Positions 24,648 to 36,440 of a stretch of 64,000 nt of DNA are shown here, piece by piece. The translations under genes and the position numbers were made by a program. The stretch is taken from positions 372,001 to 436,000 of the forward strand of contig NZ_OOHJ01000011.1 in NCBI RefSeq assembly GCF_900323885.1. The letters run 5' to 3'. The notes under the pieces were generated by a model. It saw only the letters and a program-made list of their open reading frames with translations, did not search any database and was not told where the DNA came from. The first letter of the stretch is position 1. Every line of letters starts with the position of its first letter. This DNA comes from [Actinomadura] parvosata subsp. kistnae (lineage in GTDB: Bacteria; Actinomycetota; Actinomycetes; Streptosporangiales; Streptosporangiaceae).

Positions 24648-27600
24648 ATGGGCGAGCGGGGTGATCATCCCAGCGAGATCTGCCCCTACCAGGGCCTGGC
24701 TCCGTTCGAGCAGAGCGCGGCCGAGCTGTTCTTCGGCCGCACGCGAGCCACCCGCGACCTCCTCGAACGCCTGGGGCGGCGACTGGCCGGCCGCGGCGCC
24801 GTCCTGCTCGTCTCGGGCGCCTCGGGTGTCGGCAAGTCGTCGCTGTTACGGGCGGGCCTGCTCCCGGCCGTGGTCAAAGGGGAACTCGGGGCGTGGCGGT
24901 GCCTGCTCACCACGCCCACCGCGACCCCGTTCCGCGCGCTGGCCGAGAGCTGGGCCAAGGAGTTCGGCGGGGACGCGGAAACGGTGGCCGAGCTGCTGCG
25001 CGGCGACCCGCGGCGGCTCCTGCCCGGAGGGGACGACCGGCTCCTGCTGGTGGCCGACCAGTTCGAGGAGCTGTTCACGCTGGTGGCCGACGAGCGCGAG
25101 CGGCAGGCGTACGTGGCGGCCCTGCACGCCCTGACCGACGGCCCGCACGGCGCCGCGGTGGTCGTCGGGGTGCGCGCCGACCACTGGGACCGGTGCGCCG
25201 CCTACCCCCGCTTCGCCGAGGCCATCCAGGACGGCCAGGTCATCGTCGAGCCGATGACGGAGGCGGACCTGCGGCTGGCGATCACCGGCCCGGCCGCCGC
25301 CGCCGGGCTGAAGATCGAGCCCGGCCTGGTGGAGACCATCCTCGCCGAGCTGCGGGCGGGGCTCGGCCCGGGCGACCGTCCCCTGCCGGGCGCGCTGCCC
25401 CTGCTCTCGCAGGCGCTGCGCAACACCTGGGAACGGCGTACGGACGGCACCCTGACCCTGCGCGGCTACGAGGAGTCCGGCCGGGTGCGCGACTCCGTGC
25501 GCCGCACCGCCGACGAGGTGCTGGAGCGGCTGCCGCCGGAGGACCGCAAGGCGGCGCTGCGGATCTTCCGCCGCCTGACGCTGATCACCGCGGGCGGCCA
25601 GGTGGCGCGGCGCGCCGCGCGGCTGTCCGAGTTGCACGCCGCCGCCTCCGCGCACACCGAGCAGCGGCGCGAGCAGGTCGGGGCGCTGCTGTCCGCGTTC
25701 GCCGACCGGCGCCTGCTCACCCTGCACGAGGACAGCGCCGAGATCTCCCACGACGCCCTCCTGACCGCCTGGCCCGCCCTGCGGCAGTGGCTCGAACCCG
25801 ACCTCGCCGCGCAGACGGTCTACGACCGGCTGGTGGAGGCCGCCGCCCAGTGGGACGGCAACCACCGTGACCCCGCGTTCCTCTACCGGGGCGCCCGGCT
25901 GCTCGCCGTGCAGGACAGCCGGCCCCGCTGGGAACGCGACCCCGACAGCTTCCCGCCGCCGGGGCCCGTCGTGGAGAGCTTCGTCGCGGCGTCCACGCGG
26001 GAGGTGCGGCGGGCGAGCCGCCGCCGCCGGCTGGCCGTGGCGGGCCTGGCGATGGTGTCGGTGCTCGCCCTCGTCGCCGCCGCCATCGCCGTCAACGCGG
26101 CGGACGAGGCCGGCCGGCAGCGCAGGGTGGCGCTCTCCCGCCAGCTCGCCGCGCAGAGCGAGGTCACCGGCGACGTCGCCCTGTCCTCGGTGCTGGCCGT
26201 GGCGGCCTGGAACCTCGCCCAGACCGACGAGGCCCGCAACCGCCTGCTGTCCGCGGCGACCAGCACCGGCCGGGGCAAGCTCACCGGGCACACGCGCGGC
26301 GTCACGTCCCTGGCGTTCAGCGCCGACGGCTCGACCGTCGCGACCGGCGGCGCCGACGGCACCGCCCGGCTCTGGGACACCGCGACGCGCCGGCAGCTCG
26401 GCGCCCCGATCACCCGCGCCAGGTTCGAGTGCTCGGACGTCGAGGTGGCCCTCAGCCCCGACGGCCGCACCCTGGCCACCGCGTGCCTGAGCACCGTCCG
26501 CTTCTACGACGTCGCCACCCGCCGCCCACTCGGGCCCGACGTCAAGCAGGACGAGGTCGTGTCGGCGCTGGAGTTCAGCCCGGACGGCAGGACGCTCGTG
26601 ACGGGCGACTTCCGAGGCGTCGTCCGGCAGTGGGACGCGGCCACGCACCGGCCGCGCGGCCCCGCCATGGGCCGCCCCGACCACCGGCCGGAGCTGGCGA
26701 GCATCGTCCAGCGGGTGGTGTTCACCAGGGACGGCAGCACCCTGGCCGTCGCGCGGGGCCGGGCCGTCCGGCTCTGGGACGCCGCCACCTCCCGCCCGCT
26801 GGGCGGCCCGATCGCCCGGCAGAACAAGCCCTTGCTCGACATCGCGTTCAGCCCGGACGCGAGGACGCTGGTGACCGTGGGCTTCGACAACGGCGCTGGG
26901 CTGTGGGACGTGGCGTCGGGCAAGCGCAAGGCCGTGATCAAGGACGGCATCCACGGCTTCTACTCGGTCGCCTTCAGCCCCGACGGCACCCGGATCGCCA
27001 CCGGCGGGCGCTCCGGCCGTACCGTCCTGTGGGACACCGCCAGCCGGCAGCGGGTGCTCGCGCTCCAGGACAACCTCATGAGCGTCCGGCGGGTGGCGTT
27101 CAGCGCGGACGGGAAGCTGCTGGCCGCGGCGAGTGACGACGGCGTGGTCCGGCTCGCCGACCCGCAGGTCCACCTGCAGATCGGCCGGCCGGTGCCGGCG
27201 GAGAACGCCGTCGCGCTGAGCCGTGACGGGCGGATCCTGGCGACCGGCGGCCCCGGCAGGAACGACCCCGCCGTCCACCTGTACGACGTGGCCACCCAGC
27301 GGCCCCTCGGCCCGCCGCTGCGCGCCCCGGGCGCCCGCGGCGCCGTCATCAAGATCGCTTTCGCGCCTGACGGACGCACGCTCCTGACCTCCGCCATGGA
27401 CGGCCTGCGCGTCTGGGACCTCGCGAGCCGCCGCGTGCTCGCCCATGACCGCACGTTCGACGGCCAGGCCGAGTTCAGCGCGGACGGCAGGTTCGCCGCC
27501 GTCCAGCACGAAGGGGCCATCGCGTTCTGGGACGTCGCGACCCGCCGCGAGTTCGGGCCGCGCATCCGCGTCGCCGACCACACCGACGTCATCACCGGCC

Positions 27601-28175
27601 TGGCCATCAGCCCCGACGGCAGGACGCTGGCCAGCGCCGGCTTCGACTCGCGGGTGCGGCTCTTCGACGTGGCCACCCGCCGCCAGATCGAGGGCACCCC
27701 GCCCGCCGTCGCCGGTGGGCTGGTCAACGACCTGGCCTTCAGCCCCGACGGCGCGACGCTGGCGTTCACGGCGGCCGACGACGCCGTGCGGCTGTGGGAC
27801 GTCCGGCGGCGCCGCACCAACGGCGTCGCCCTGGTCCCCGAGGACGACGCGCCCACCGCGCTCGCGTTCAGCGGGAACGGCCAGGTGCTGGCCACCGGCC
27901 TGCAGAGCGGCGACGTGCTGCTGTGGGACCTGCGCACGCACCGGCCCCTCGGCAACCCCATGACCGGCCACACCCGCGGCGTCGTCGCGCTCGCCTACGC
28001 CCCCGACGGCACGGCCGTGGCCACGGTCGCCGGCGACGGGACCGCGCGTCTGTGGCACACCGGCACCCCCGCCGACCTCGTCGCCGCCGCGTGCGCCAAC
28101 GCGGGCCGCGCGCTCGGCCGCGGCGAATGGGAGATGCTCATCCCGGAGGAGGAGTACCGCCCGACGTGTTCGTGA
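24648..28175 (+). CDS. nSTAND1 NTPase with WD40 propeller, membrane-anchored
   Basis: 1,175 aa. It starts with the nSTAND1 signature (CPYQGLAPFEQSAAELFFGR), Walker A VSGASGVGKSSLLRAGLLP (about 62-80) and Walker B LLLVADQFEELFTLV (about 128-142). The end of the NTPase helical region carries EISHDALLTAWPALRQWL. One transmembrane helix at about 465-490 (LAVAGLAMVSVLALVAAAIAV) follows an RRRR stop-transfer stretch. Then come the ARQLAAQS-like helical linker and about 12 WD40 repeats (about 545-1,160; for example LAFSADGSTVATGGADGTARLWD). STAND proteins switch on oligomerisation after ligand sensing; the WD40 part is the presumed sensor. GTG/ATG overlaps tie it to the next two genes. The ATG at 24,639 is an alternative start. 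Confidence 0.88.
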   Translation: MGERGDHPSEICPYQGLAPFEQSAAELFFGRTRATRDLLERLGRRLAGRGAVLLVSGASGVGKSSLLRAGLLPAVVKGELGAWRCLLTTPTATPFRALAESWAKEFGGDAETVAELLRGDPRRLLPGGDDRLLLVADQFEELFTLVADERERQAYVAALHALTDGPHGAAVVVGVRADHWDRCAAYPRFAEAIQDGQVIVEPMTEADLRLAITGPAAAAGLKIEPGLVETILAELRAGLGPGDRPLPGALPLLSQALRNTWERRTDGTLTLRGYEESGRVRDSVRRTADEVLERLPPEDRKAALRIFRRLTLITAGGQVARRAARLSELHAAASAHTEQRREQVGALLSAFADRRLLTLHEDSAEISHDALLTAWPALRQWLEPDLAAQTVYDRLVEAAAQWDGNHRDPAFLYRGARLLAVQDSRPRWERDPDSFPPPGPVVESFVAASTREVRRASRRRRLAVAGLAMVSVLALVAAAIAVNAADEAGRQRRVALSRQLAAQSEVTGDVALSSVLAVAAWNLAQTDEARNRLLSAATSTGRGKLTGHTRGVTSLAFSADGSTVATGGADGTARLWDTATRRQLGAPITRARFECSDVEVALSPDGRTLATACLSTVRFYDVATRRPLGPDVKQDEVVSALEFSPDGRTLVTGDFRGVVRQWDAATHRPRGPAMGRPDHRPELASIVQRVVFTRDGSTLAVARGRAVRLWDAATSRPLGGPIARQNKPLLDIAFSPDARTLVTVGFDNGAGLWDVASGKRKAVIKDGIHGFYSVAFSPDGTRIATGGRSGRTVLWDTASRQRVLALQDNLMSVRRVAFSADGKLLAAASDDGVVRLADPQVHLQIGRPVPAENAVALSRDGRILATGGPGRNDPAVHLYDVATQRPLGPPLRAPGARGAVIKIAFAPDGRTLLTSAMDGLRVWDLASRRVLAHDRTFDGQAEFSADGRFAAVQHEGAIAFWDVATRREFGPRIRVADHTDVITGLAISPDGRTLASAGFDSRVRLFDVATRRQIEGTPPAVAGGLVNDLAFSPDGATLAFTAADDAVRLWDVRRRRTNGVALVPEDDAPTALAFSGNGQVLATGLQSGDVLLWDLRTHRPLGNPMTGHTRGVVALAYAPDGTAVATVAGDGTARLWHTGTPADLVAAACANAGRALGRGEWEMLIPEEEYRPTCS

Positions 28176-28848
28176 CGCTCGCACTCACCCTGGACAAGGC
28201 CCGCATGTTCGTGCGCGGGCTGCGGCGGCGGACCGGCCGGCCGGTGCCCGAGCTGGTGGACCTGTTCCGCTCCATCATCGACGGCGGCCGGGACTTCCAC
28301 CCGATCGCCTCCGACTTCCTCCAGCACTTCATGGACGGGGCGGGCGCCTCCAGGACGATGTCGCTGCGCTGGCTCCGCTCGTTCAAAGTGATCAAGAAAG
28401 CCGAGCGCAAGAACCAGCGCCGCTTCGAACGCCAGCTCCTGCGGCGCGCCGGCCGGCTCGGCGAGCACGACTCCGCCTGGCTGCACGACCACTGGGACGC
28501 GCGGATCAACGCCTTCATCGGCACCGAGCTGTTCTACGTCAGCAGGATGAGCCTGCTGCGCTCGCAGGGCTCGTTCGTGCTGACCAGGGACGGGCGGGAG
28601 GTGCGGGTGTCCGGCACCGTGCGGCACCGCTGGTTCGACCCCTACGACTGGGACCGCGGGCGCTGGGTCTACATCCCGCGGCACGGCTTCGTCCCCATCG
28701 CCGTCGGGCGGGACCTGGTGGAGGCCGACGAGGCACGCAACTTCCTCATGGAGGCGCGCCACGTCCAGACCCTGGAAGGGGTGTGCGTGCCCGGGCGGTG
28801 GCGCGGGCGGGCGACGTTCACGTGGGCGCTGGTCAGGACGGGCGACCG

Positions 28849-28852
<4 letters not shown>
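28166..28852 (+). CDS. Orphan 228-aa protein in the STAND operon
   Basis: It begins at GTG 28,166 (GGAGGAG about 11 nt upstream) or GTG 28,172, in both cases overlapping the end of the nSTAND1 gene. The N-terminal ~90 residues are helical and basic (LDKARMFVRGLRRRTGRPVPELVDLFRSI, SFKVIKKAERKNQRRFERQLL). The C-terminal ~90 are beta-rich with a striking block VRVSGTVRHRWFDPYDWDRG and a late VPGRWRGRATFTWALV. No signal peptide, membrane helix or known catalytic motif. I do not recognise the family. Overlap with both neighbours indicates it works with the two NTPases, perhaps as effector or adaptor; this is an inference. Confidence 0.75.
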
Positions 28853-31542
<2,690 letters not shown>

Positions 31543-31570
31543 CGCGTCGGCCATCAGCATCAGACGGATC

Positions 31571-31613
31571 ATCACCTACAGTGATTGACCGGCGATTTTC
31601 CGTGATGCTAATT
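31571..31613 (+). promoter_or_regulatory. Promoter and possible operator of the DoxX-like gene
   Basis: TTGACC (31585-31590) and GCTAAT (31608-31613) with a 17-nt spacer. The dyad ATCAC-N5-GTGAT (31571-31585) abuts the -35. Confidence 0.45.
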
Positions 31614-31712
31614 TGCTGGATGCCGCCGAGACGTACCGCTTCCCCAGGTGGAGGTGAGGTCCGTCCGGCGCCGGGCACCACCACGGCGGCACGCCTTGAC
31701 CCGAGAGGAAGC

Positions 31713-32063
31713 ATGCACACCGCCTACCTCGTCGTCACCGTCATCACGATCGTCGCCAACGCCGTGATCGCCGTTCTCGACTTCGCACGGGCTCCCTGGG
31801 TCCTGGCCAACTCCGCCGCGGTGAACGTCGACCCCTCCTGGGTCCCGCTGCTGGGGGCGCTCAAGGCCGCCGGCGCCGCCGGTCTGGCCCTCGGGATCAT
31901 GGGGGTCCCGTACATCGGTCTCGCCGCCGCGATCGGGCTCGTCCTGTTCTTCCTCGGCGCGCTCGTCGCCCACGTCCGCGCCAGAGTCTTCCACAACATC
32001 GCCGCACCAGCGGCCTATTTCGCCCTGGCCGCCGCGTCCGCCGTCCTCGCCGCCAGACAGTGA
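31713..32063 (+). CDS. DoxX-like small membrane protein
   Basis: ATG with AGAGGAAG upstream; 116 aa with four transmembrane helices (YLVVTVITIVANAVIAVLDF; LLGALKAAGAAGLALGIMGV; GLAAAIGLVLFFLGALVAHV; PAAYFALAAASAVLAAR). The second and third helices with AAGAAGL and HVRAR match the DoxX-like family of actinomycetes, where the charged residue after helix 3 is conserved. Role unknown; DoxX relatives take part in redox or sulfur metabolism. Separate transcript from the STAND operon. Confidence 0.75.
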   Translation: MHTAYLVVTVITIVANAVIAVLDFARAPWVLANSAAVNVDPSWVPLLGALKAAGAAGLALGIMGVPYIGLAAAIGLVLFFLGALVAHVRARVFHNIAAPAAYFALAAASAVLAARQ

Positions 32064-32127
32064 TGGGGCGGTTCCCCTCGCGCTGTTCGCCTGGTGTCGT
32101 CGCCCCGGCCGCCGGCGCGGTCCTGGC

Positions 32128-32670
32128 TCAGTCGCCGTTCGGCGTCTCCAGCCGCTCGGGGATCTTCGCGAGCGGATATCTGCGCCAGAAGAACGCGTCC
32201 GCCGCATGTTGGTCGGCGGCGAAGTTGACCGCTTCGACGATGCGGCCGGCCCGGATGCGGAAGGCCAGCGCCCAGAGAATGTCCAGGCCCTCCGGCTGCG
32301 TGCTCCAGCCCCGGTGCAGGTCGATCACCCAGTCGCCGTCGGCGGCGAGGGCTATCGGGTCGGCGCGGAAGCCCGCACGGGCGAGCTGGGCGAAGAACGC
32401 CAGCACTTCGTCGGCGCCTCGCTTGGTCCCGGCGAGCGGATGGTGCCCGGGGATGGTCCACACGATGTCGGCGGCGAAGAAGCGCTCACGCAAGGCGGTC
32501 AGGTCGTTGCGGGCATATGCCGCGTAGTAGTCGCGGATCAGCTTGACGTTGGGGTGCTCCTTGGCGGGTTTCGCCTCGGCCGGAGAGGGGCTGCCCACGG
32601 CCGCCAGGGTCAGGCCGGCGGCGCCGACGCCCATGGTCCGCAGCAGGGTGGCTCGGCTCAGTTCGGTCAC
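32128..32670 (-). CDS. Exported SnoaL/NTF2-like protein
   Basis: GTG at 32,670 with GGAGG upstream; 180 aa. The N-terminus (SRATLLRTMGVGAAGLTLAAVG) is a signal sequence without a full Tat motif. The mature domain is a typical SnoaL-like alpha+beta barrel (VKLIRDYYAAYARNDLTALRERFF, DIVWTIPGHHPLAGTKRGADEV, WALAFRIRAGRIVEAVNFAADQHAADAFF). Such proteins are isomerases, cyclases or ligand binders; the substrate is unknown. Divergent from an SDR gene, which may be functionally linked. Confidence 0.8.
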   Translation of the reverse strand: MTELSRATLLRTMGVGAAGLTLAAVGSPSPAEAKPAKEHPNVKLIRDYYAAYARNDLTALRERFFAADIVWTIPGHHPLAGTKRGADEVLAFFAQLARAGFRADPIALAADGDWVIDLHRGWSTQPEGLDILWALAFRIRAGRIVEAVNFAADQHAADAFFWRRYPLAKIPERLETPNGD

Positions 32671-32881
32671 AGAAACCTCCTGGTGTGAAGTTTCTTCATC
32701 GTGGCGAGGCCGGCCGGCCGGTGGCCAATACCTGTGTCCATAGCCATCAGCTATGGCTCCCTCACAGCCAGCCGGGCACCCCGGCCCTGCCCGGCGGAAT
32801 TCGCGCACACGTTCGGAGGATCGCGGATCCCCCGACAAGTGGTCTCTGCACCCGCGCCCGCCGGCACGGCACCCTCGAAGC

Positions 32882-33646
32882 ATGAACATCTCCGGAAACA
32901 CCGTCTTCATCCCCGGCGCCACCAGCGGCATCGGTCTCGCGCTCGCCCTCGCCCTCCAGGCCAAGGGGAACACCGTCATCGTCGGCGGCCGGCGGGCCGA
33001 CCTGCTGGAGCGGATCGCCGCCGAGCACCCCGGCCTCGACACCGTGCGGATCGACACGACGGACGCGGCGAGCATCGAGGCCGCCGCCAAGCACGTCCTG
33101 GCCCGGCACCCCGAGCTGAACGTGCTGGTCACCATGGCCGGCATCATGCGGGTCGAGGACTGGCACCGGCCCGAGTCGTTCCTGGCCTCCGCCGAGGAGG
33201 TGGTGACGACCAACGTGCTCGGCCCGATCCGGCTCATCGCCGCGTTCGTCGAGCACCTGCAGACGCGACCGAACGCCACGATCGTCACCGTCTCCTCCGG
33301 GCTCGCGTTCGCGCCGCTCAAGGTGACGCCCAGCTACAACGCGTCCAAGGCCGCCATCCACATGCTCAGCGAGTCGCTGCGGCTGCAGCTCGCCGACACG
33401 AACGTGAAGGTGATGGAGCTGGTGCCACCGTCCGTCCGGACCGCGCTGCTGCCGGGGCAGGAGAGCAGCGAGTTCGCGATGCCGCTGGAGGAGTACGTGG
33501 CGGAGGTCGTCGAGCTGCTGGAGACCCGGCCGGACGCGAAGGAGGTGCAGGTCGAGCGGGTCAAGTTCCTGCGGTACGGGGAGGCGCGCGGCGACTACGA
33601 CCAGGTCGTCGCGACGCTCAACGCCGCCGACCCGCACGGCAAGTAG
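32882..33646 (+). CDS. Short-chain dehydrogenase/reductase (DltE-like)
   Basis: ATG; 254 aa. Rossmann nucleotide motif PGATSGIGLALAL (residues ~11-23), LVTMAGIM in place of NAGI, catalytic Ser in TVSSGLAF and Tyr-Lys in YNASKAAIHML (about 151). The form IPGATSGIG and the VPPSVRTALLPG segment fit the DltE-like SDRs of actinomycetes. NAD(P)-dependent oxidation or reduction of an unknown substrate. Ribosome site weak (GAAG). A 12-bp tandem repeat follows the stop. Confidence 0.87.
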   Translation: MNISGNTVFIPGATSGIGLALALALQAKGNTVIVGGRRADLLERIAAEHPGLDTVRIDTTDAASIEAAAKHVLARHPELNVLVTMAGIMRVEDWHRPESFLASAEEVVTTNVLGPIRLIAAFVEHLQTRPNATIVTVSSGLAFAPLKVTPSYNASKAAIHMLSESLRLQLADTNVKVMELVPPSVRTALLPGQESSEFAMPLEEYVAEVVELLETRPDAKEVQVERVKFLRYGEARGDYDQVVATLNAADPHGK

Positions 33647-33654
33647 CCTCTCCC

Positions 33655-33715
33655 CTTCCTGTTCCGGTTCCTGTTCCGGTTCCTGTTCCGGTTCCTGTTC
33701 CGGTTCCTGTTCCTG
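33655..33715. repeat. 12-bp tandem repeat
   Basis: About five copies of TTCCTGTTCCGG downstream of the SDR stop, in the gap between convergent genes. Near-perfect copies, so recent expansion. Confidence 0.9.
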
Positions 33716-33767
33716 GACGAGCCCGCCTGCCCGGACAGCCTGCCCCGGACCGCGTCACAGGGGCCCC

Positions 33768-34292
33768 TCACAGGGCCAGCGCCGCCATGAACGCCATGCT
33801 GGCCGCCATCCCCGCCGAGCACGCGTCCCGGCCCAGCGCCCTGCGGTCCCCGCCCCGTTCCAGCAGGACGCGGGCCAGCCGGGCGCCGGTCCAGCCCAGG
33901 CCGATGAGCAGGGCCACCGCGCCCAGCGAGCCGCCCGCGTGGGCGTGCCCGGACCACGAGCCGTCGAGCCCCGGCCCGCCGAGCGCCGCCAGCACCAGGA
34001 GCACGGACATGAGCACGAAGTCCTGAAGGTGGTGGCCGACCTCCGCCCGCCGGGACGGAGCGCCGCACAACCAGCCAGCGACCAGCAGCGCGAGCACCGC
34101 GACGACGACGAACACCCCGTCCAGGTGCCCGGCCGCCATGCCGAACGCCATGACGACGTACGGCCACCTCTTCCCGGCGCCGGCACGCCAGGACGGCAGC
34201 AGGGCCGGGGCGAGGGCCAGCACGCAGCCGGCCCCCACCACCATCGCGTGGAGGACGGGGTCCGAGCCGAGGTCTGCCCAGCGGGTGTCCAC
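33768..34292 (-). CDS. DUF5134-type membrane protein
   Basis: GTG at 34,292 with AAGGAG upstream; 174 aa with about five transmembrane helices. Histidines sit at membrane edges (HAMVVGAGCVLALAP, FGMAAGHLDGVF, GHHLQDFVLMSVLLVL, SGHAHAGGSLGAVALL), as in DUF5134 proteins of actinomycetes, and may bind metal or haem. Function unknown. The last codons (CTCACAGGGCC) are nearly repeated just past the stop. Confidence 0.75.
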   Translation of the reverse strand: MDTRWADLGSDPVLHAMVVGAGCVLALAPALLPSWRAGAGKRWPYVVMAFGMAAGHLDGVFVVVAVLALLVAGWLCGAPSRRAEVGHHLQDFVLMSVLLVLAALGGPGLDGSWSGHAHAGGSLGAVALLIGLGWTGARLARVLLERGGDRRALGRDACSAGMAASMAFMAALAL

Positions 34293-34413
34293 GGTGCACT
34301 CCTTGCCGTCGCCGGTGGTCACACCCCTAGGACAGGACGAACGTACCGAGCCGTGACAGGACGGCGCGCCACCGGATCACCATGATCCGGCATCGCGAGA
34401 CCCTCTGCGCTGC

Positions 34414-34794
34414 CTACCGGCCGCCCGGCAGCCGCGCGTCGTCCGGCCGGCGCTCGCGCATCGCGGCGATGGCCTGCCGCACGTCGGGCTCGATGACCAG
34501 GGCCTGCCGCACGCCGGTGATCTCCAGGACGCGCGCGGGCAGCTCCTGCACGTCGGCCAGGCGCAGCACGCCGCCCTGCGCGCGCACGGCGGCCTGCAGC
34601 CGCAGCAGGACGTGCAGGCCCCGGCTGTCCAGGAACGTCAGCCCGTGCAGGTCCAGCACCATGTCGGCGCCGAGCCGGCAGTAACGCTCGGCGTAGGTCT
34701 GCAGCTTGTCGGAGTTGCTGGAGTCGAGCTCGCCCGCCACGGTGATCAGGACTCCTCCGGGCAGCTCCCGGCAGCTCAGGATCAGGGGAGACAT
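34414..34794 (-). CDS. STAS-domain anti-anti-sigma factor
   Basis: ATG at 34,794 with GGAAGG upstream; 126 aa. A single STAS domain with the phosphorylation-site block LTFLDSRGLHVLLRL (about residue 53; the Ser of DS is the usual phosphorylated residue) and GVLITVAGELDSSNSDKL. It would bind and be phosphorylated by a serine-kinase anti-sigma factor, releasing a sigma factor. No partner kinase is in the window. Confidence 0.87.
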   Translation of the reverse strand: MSPLILSCRELPGGVLITVAGELDSSNSDKLQTYAERYCRLGADMVLDLHGLTFLDSRGLHVLLRLQAAVRAQGGVLRLADVQELPARVLEITGVRQALVIEPDVRQAIAAMRERRPDDARLPGGR

Positions 34795-35015
34795 GACGCC
34801 CTTCCGGCCCGCGATCGTTGCTCCTGGAGCCCAAGACTGAACGCGGTCGTGCCTGTCGGATCTTCCAGCGTGGGCTCCATCATGACGATCTCGCGCGGCG
34901 GAACCCCGGACGGTTCCTCTGACCTCACTCTTGGCCTTACGGCCCCGCCCCGTCTGCACACCAGACGAAGAGCGGACTCCCGCGGCTGTCCAGCAAGCGA
35001 AATCGGCCACCTCGT

Positions 35016-35228
35016 TTCGCGGCTATCCGGCCGGAGAGCATACGGCTGCCCGATCGAGGAGCGGCGGCTGTCCGGCCGGGGCGCATACGGCTGTCCGGCC
35101 AGGGCCTATATGGCTGCCAGGCCAGGGCGCATACGGCTGTCCGGGCGAGGAACGTGCGGCCCGTCCTCCCAGGGGATGTGCGGCCATCCGCCCAGGGGAT
35201 GTGCGGCTATCCGGCCAGGGCGCGCAAG
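35016..35228. repeat. 23-bp tandem array abutting the 3' end of the AraC-type gene
   Basis: Nine degenerate copies start at 35021, 35044, 35066, 35089, 35112, 35135, 35158, 35182 and 35205, a 22-24 bp period. The consensus is near GGCTGTCCGGCCAGGGCGC followed by ATAC. The last copy contains the stop codon (35207-35209) and final codons of the AraC gene. The rest of the gap (34,795-35,015) shows no gene. Confidence 0.85.
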
Positions 35229-36178
35229 GTGTCGCTGGGCGCGCGGCCGTACGCGGCCTTGTAGGACAGCGCGAAGCGGCCCGGGTGGAAGAAGCCCCAG
35301 CGGGCCGCGACCGCGGCCACCGTCGTCGCCGCCGGATCGCCGGCCAGCAGCTCGGCGTGCGCGCGGGCCAGGCGGGCCTGGCGCAGGTAGCCCAGCGGGG
35401 TGGTGCCCAGGTGCTGGCGGAAGGCGTACTGCAGGGCGCGGGCGCTGACCCGGGCGGCCGCGGCGATGTCGTCGATGCCGATCGGCGTGCCGGCCCGCTC
35501 CTCGATGAACGCGATGGCGCGGCGCAACGTCTGCGAATGGGCGTCGTGACGGTCGGCGCCGGTCGTGGCGGAGGCGGCATCGGTGGCGGCGGTGCTGGGC
35601 AGGGCCGTCAGGACGCTCGCGGCCAGGAGCTGCCCGGCCGCCGAGGCCACCAGGGGCTCGCCTGCCACGGCCGCGTTCCCCAGGACGTCGTCACGCAGGT
35701 AGGCGATCGTGCGCTGCAGGTGCAGGCCGGCGGCGGCGGACACGGGCCGGTGCCCCACCAGCCGCACCGGCCCCGGGCCGTGCTCCGGCGACGTGCCGGC
35801 CACCGACTGCAGCAACGCGTCGTCGAACATCACGATGGTGTACCGCGACCGGCGGATCTCCCCCGCGTGGGGCCGGTCCGGCGGCGCGAACAGCACCGCG
35901 TCGCCCGGCCCGAACACCTCCTCCTCCTGGCCCGCGACCTGCTGCACGATCGACCCCGACTCCACCACGCACAGGCACACCTTGCCCAGCGGGTGCACGT
36001 CGTAGCTCATCGCGTACTCCAGCCACAGCCGGTCGACGCTGATCGAGCCCAGCACCTCACGCGAGATCCGGGTGCGCGGCCCGGCCACGTCGGACCCGAT
36101 GCTCATCCTGGCGTAGGCCTTGCTGAGGAACTCCTCGGTCTGCCCGAGATCGCGGCTGTCGAAGGTCAACGGCTCCAT
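35207..36178 (-). CDS. AraC-family regulator
   Basis: ATG at 36,178; 323 aa. The N-terminal cupin-like effector part resembles the AraC-binding-like domain 2 (DVHPLGKVCLCVVESGSIVQ, VFGPGDAVLFAPPDRPHAG). The C-terminal AraC HTH pair is at about 220-323 (IGIDDIAAAARVSARALQYAFRQHLGTTPLGYLRQARLARA, VAARWGFFHPGRFALSYKAAYG). It probably responds to a small ligand; the target could be the adjacent deacetylase, but nothing shows this directly. Confidence 0.87.
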   Translation of the reverse strand: MEPLTFDSRDLGQTEEFLSKAYARMSIGSDVAGPRTRISREVLGSISVDRLWLEYAMSYDVHPLGKVCLCVVESGSIVQQVAGQEEEVFGPGDAVLFAPPDRPHAGEIRRSRYTIVMFDDALLQSVAGTSPEHGPGPVRLVGHRPVSAAAGLHLQRTIAYLRDDVLGNAAVAGEPLVASAAGQLLAASVLTALPSTAATDAASATTGADRHDAHSQTLRRAIAFIEERAGTPIGIDDIAAAARVSARALQYAFRQHLGTTPLGYLRQARLARAHAELLAGDPAATTVAAVAARWGFFHPGRFALSYKAAYGRAPSDTLRALAG

Positions 36179-36290
36179 GACACGCTCCGCTCGCCGTCCT
36201 CACTGCGGCCGTGGCAGCCGCGACCACCGCCCGGGGGCGCGAGGTCGGCTGCACGAACGGCCATACCGTGATGGTAGTCCGGCCACGACG

Positions 36291-36440
36291 CGGCGGTCAG
36301 GGGCGCCGCTCGCGGACGTACTCGCCACCGGGACGTACTCGGCACGGCGGTCAGGGGCGCCGCTCGGGGACGTACTCGCTACCAGGTGTGCTCGGCGCGG
36401 CGGTCAGGGGCACTGCTCCAGGACGTACTCGGCGACCTGG
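36291..36440. repeat. 53-54-bp tandem repeat of the deacetylase gene end
   Basis: Units start at 36291, 36345 and 36398, each with CGGCGGTCAGGGGC and GGACGTACTCG. The third is the stop and last codons of the polysaccharide deacetylase; the first two are noncoding copies of it. Confidence 0.85.

Noticed and set aside
24846..28184. 1,112-aa open frame antisense to the nSTAND1 gene
   Set aside because: Low-complexity shadow of a strong coding gene; no domains, and Arg/Gly/Ala-rich.
33655..33715. CRISPR-like short repeats
   Set aside because: A 12-bp unit repeated head to tail without spacers, no cas genes.
34795..35015. A gene in the 3' region of the AraC gene
   Set aside because: Frames are short, codon bias absent, and the right side is the 23-bp array.
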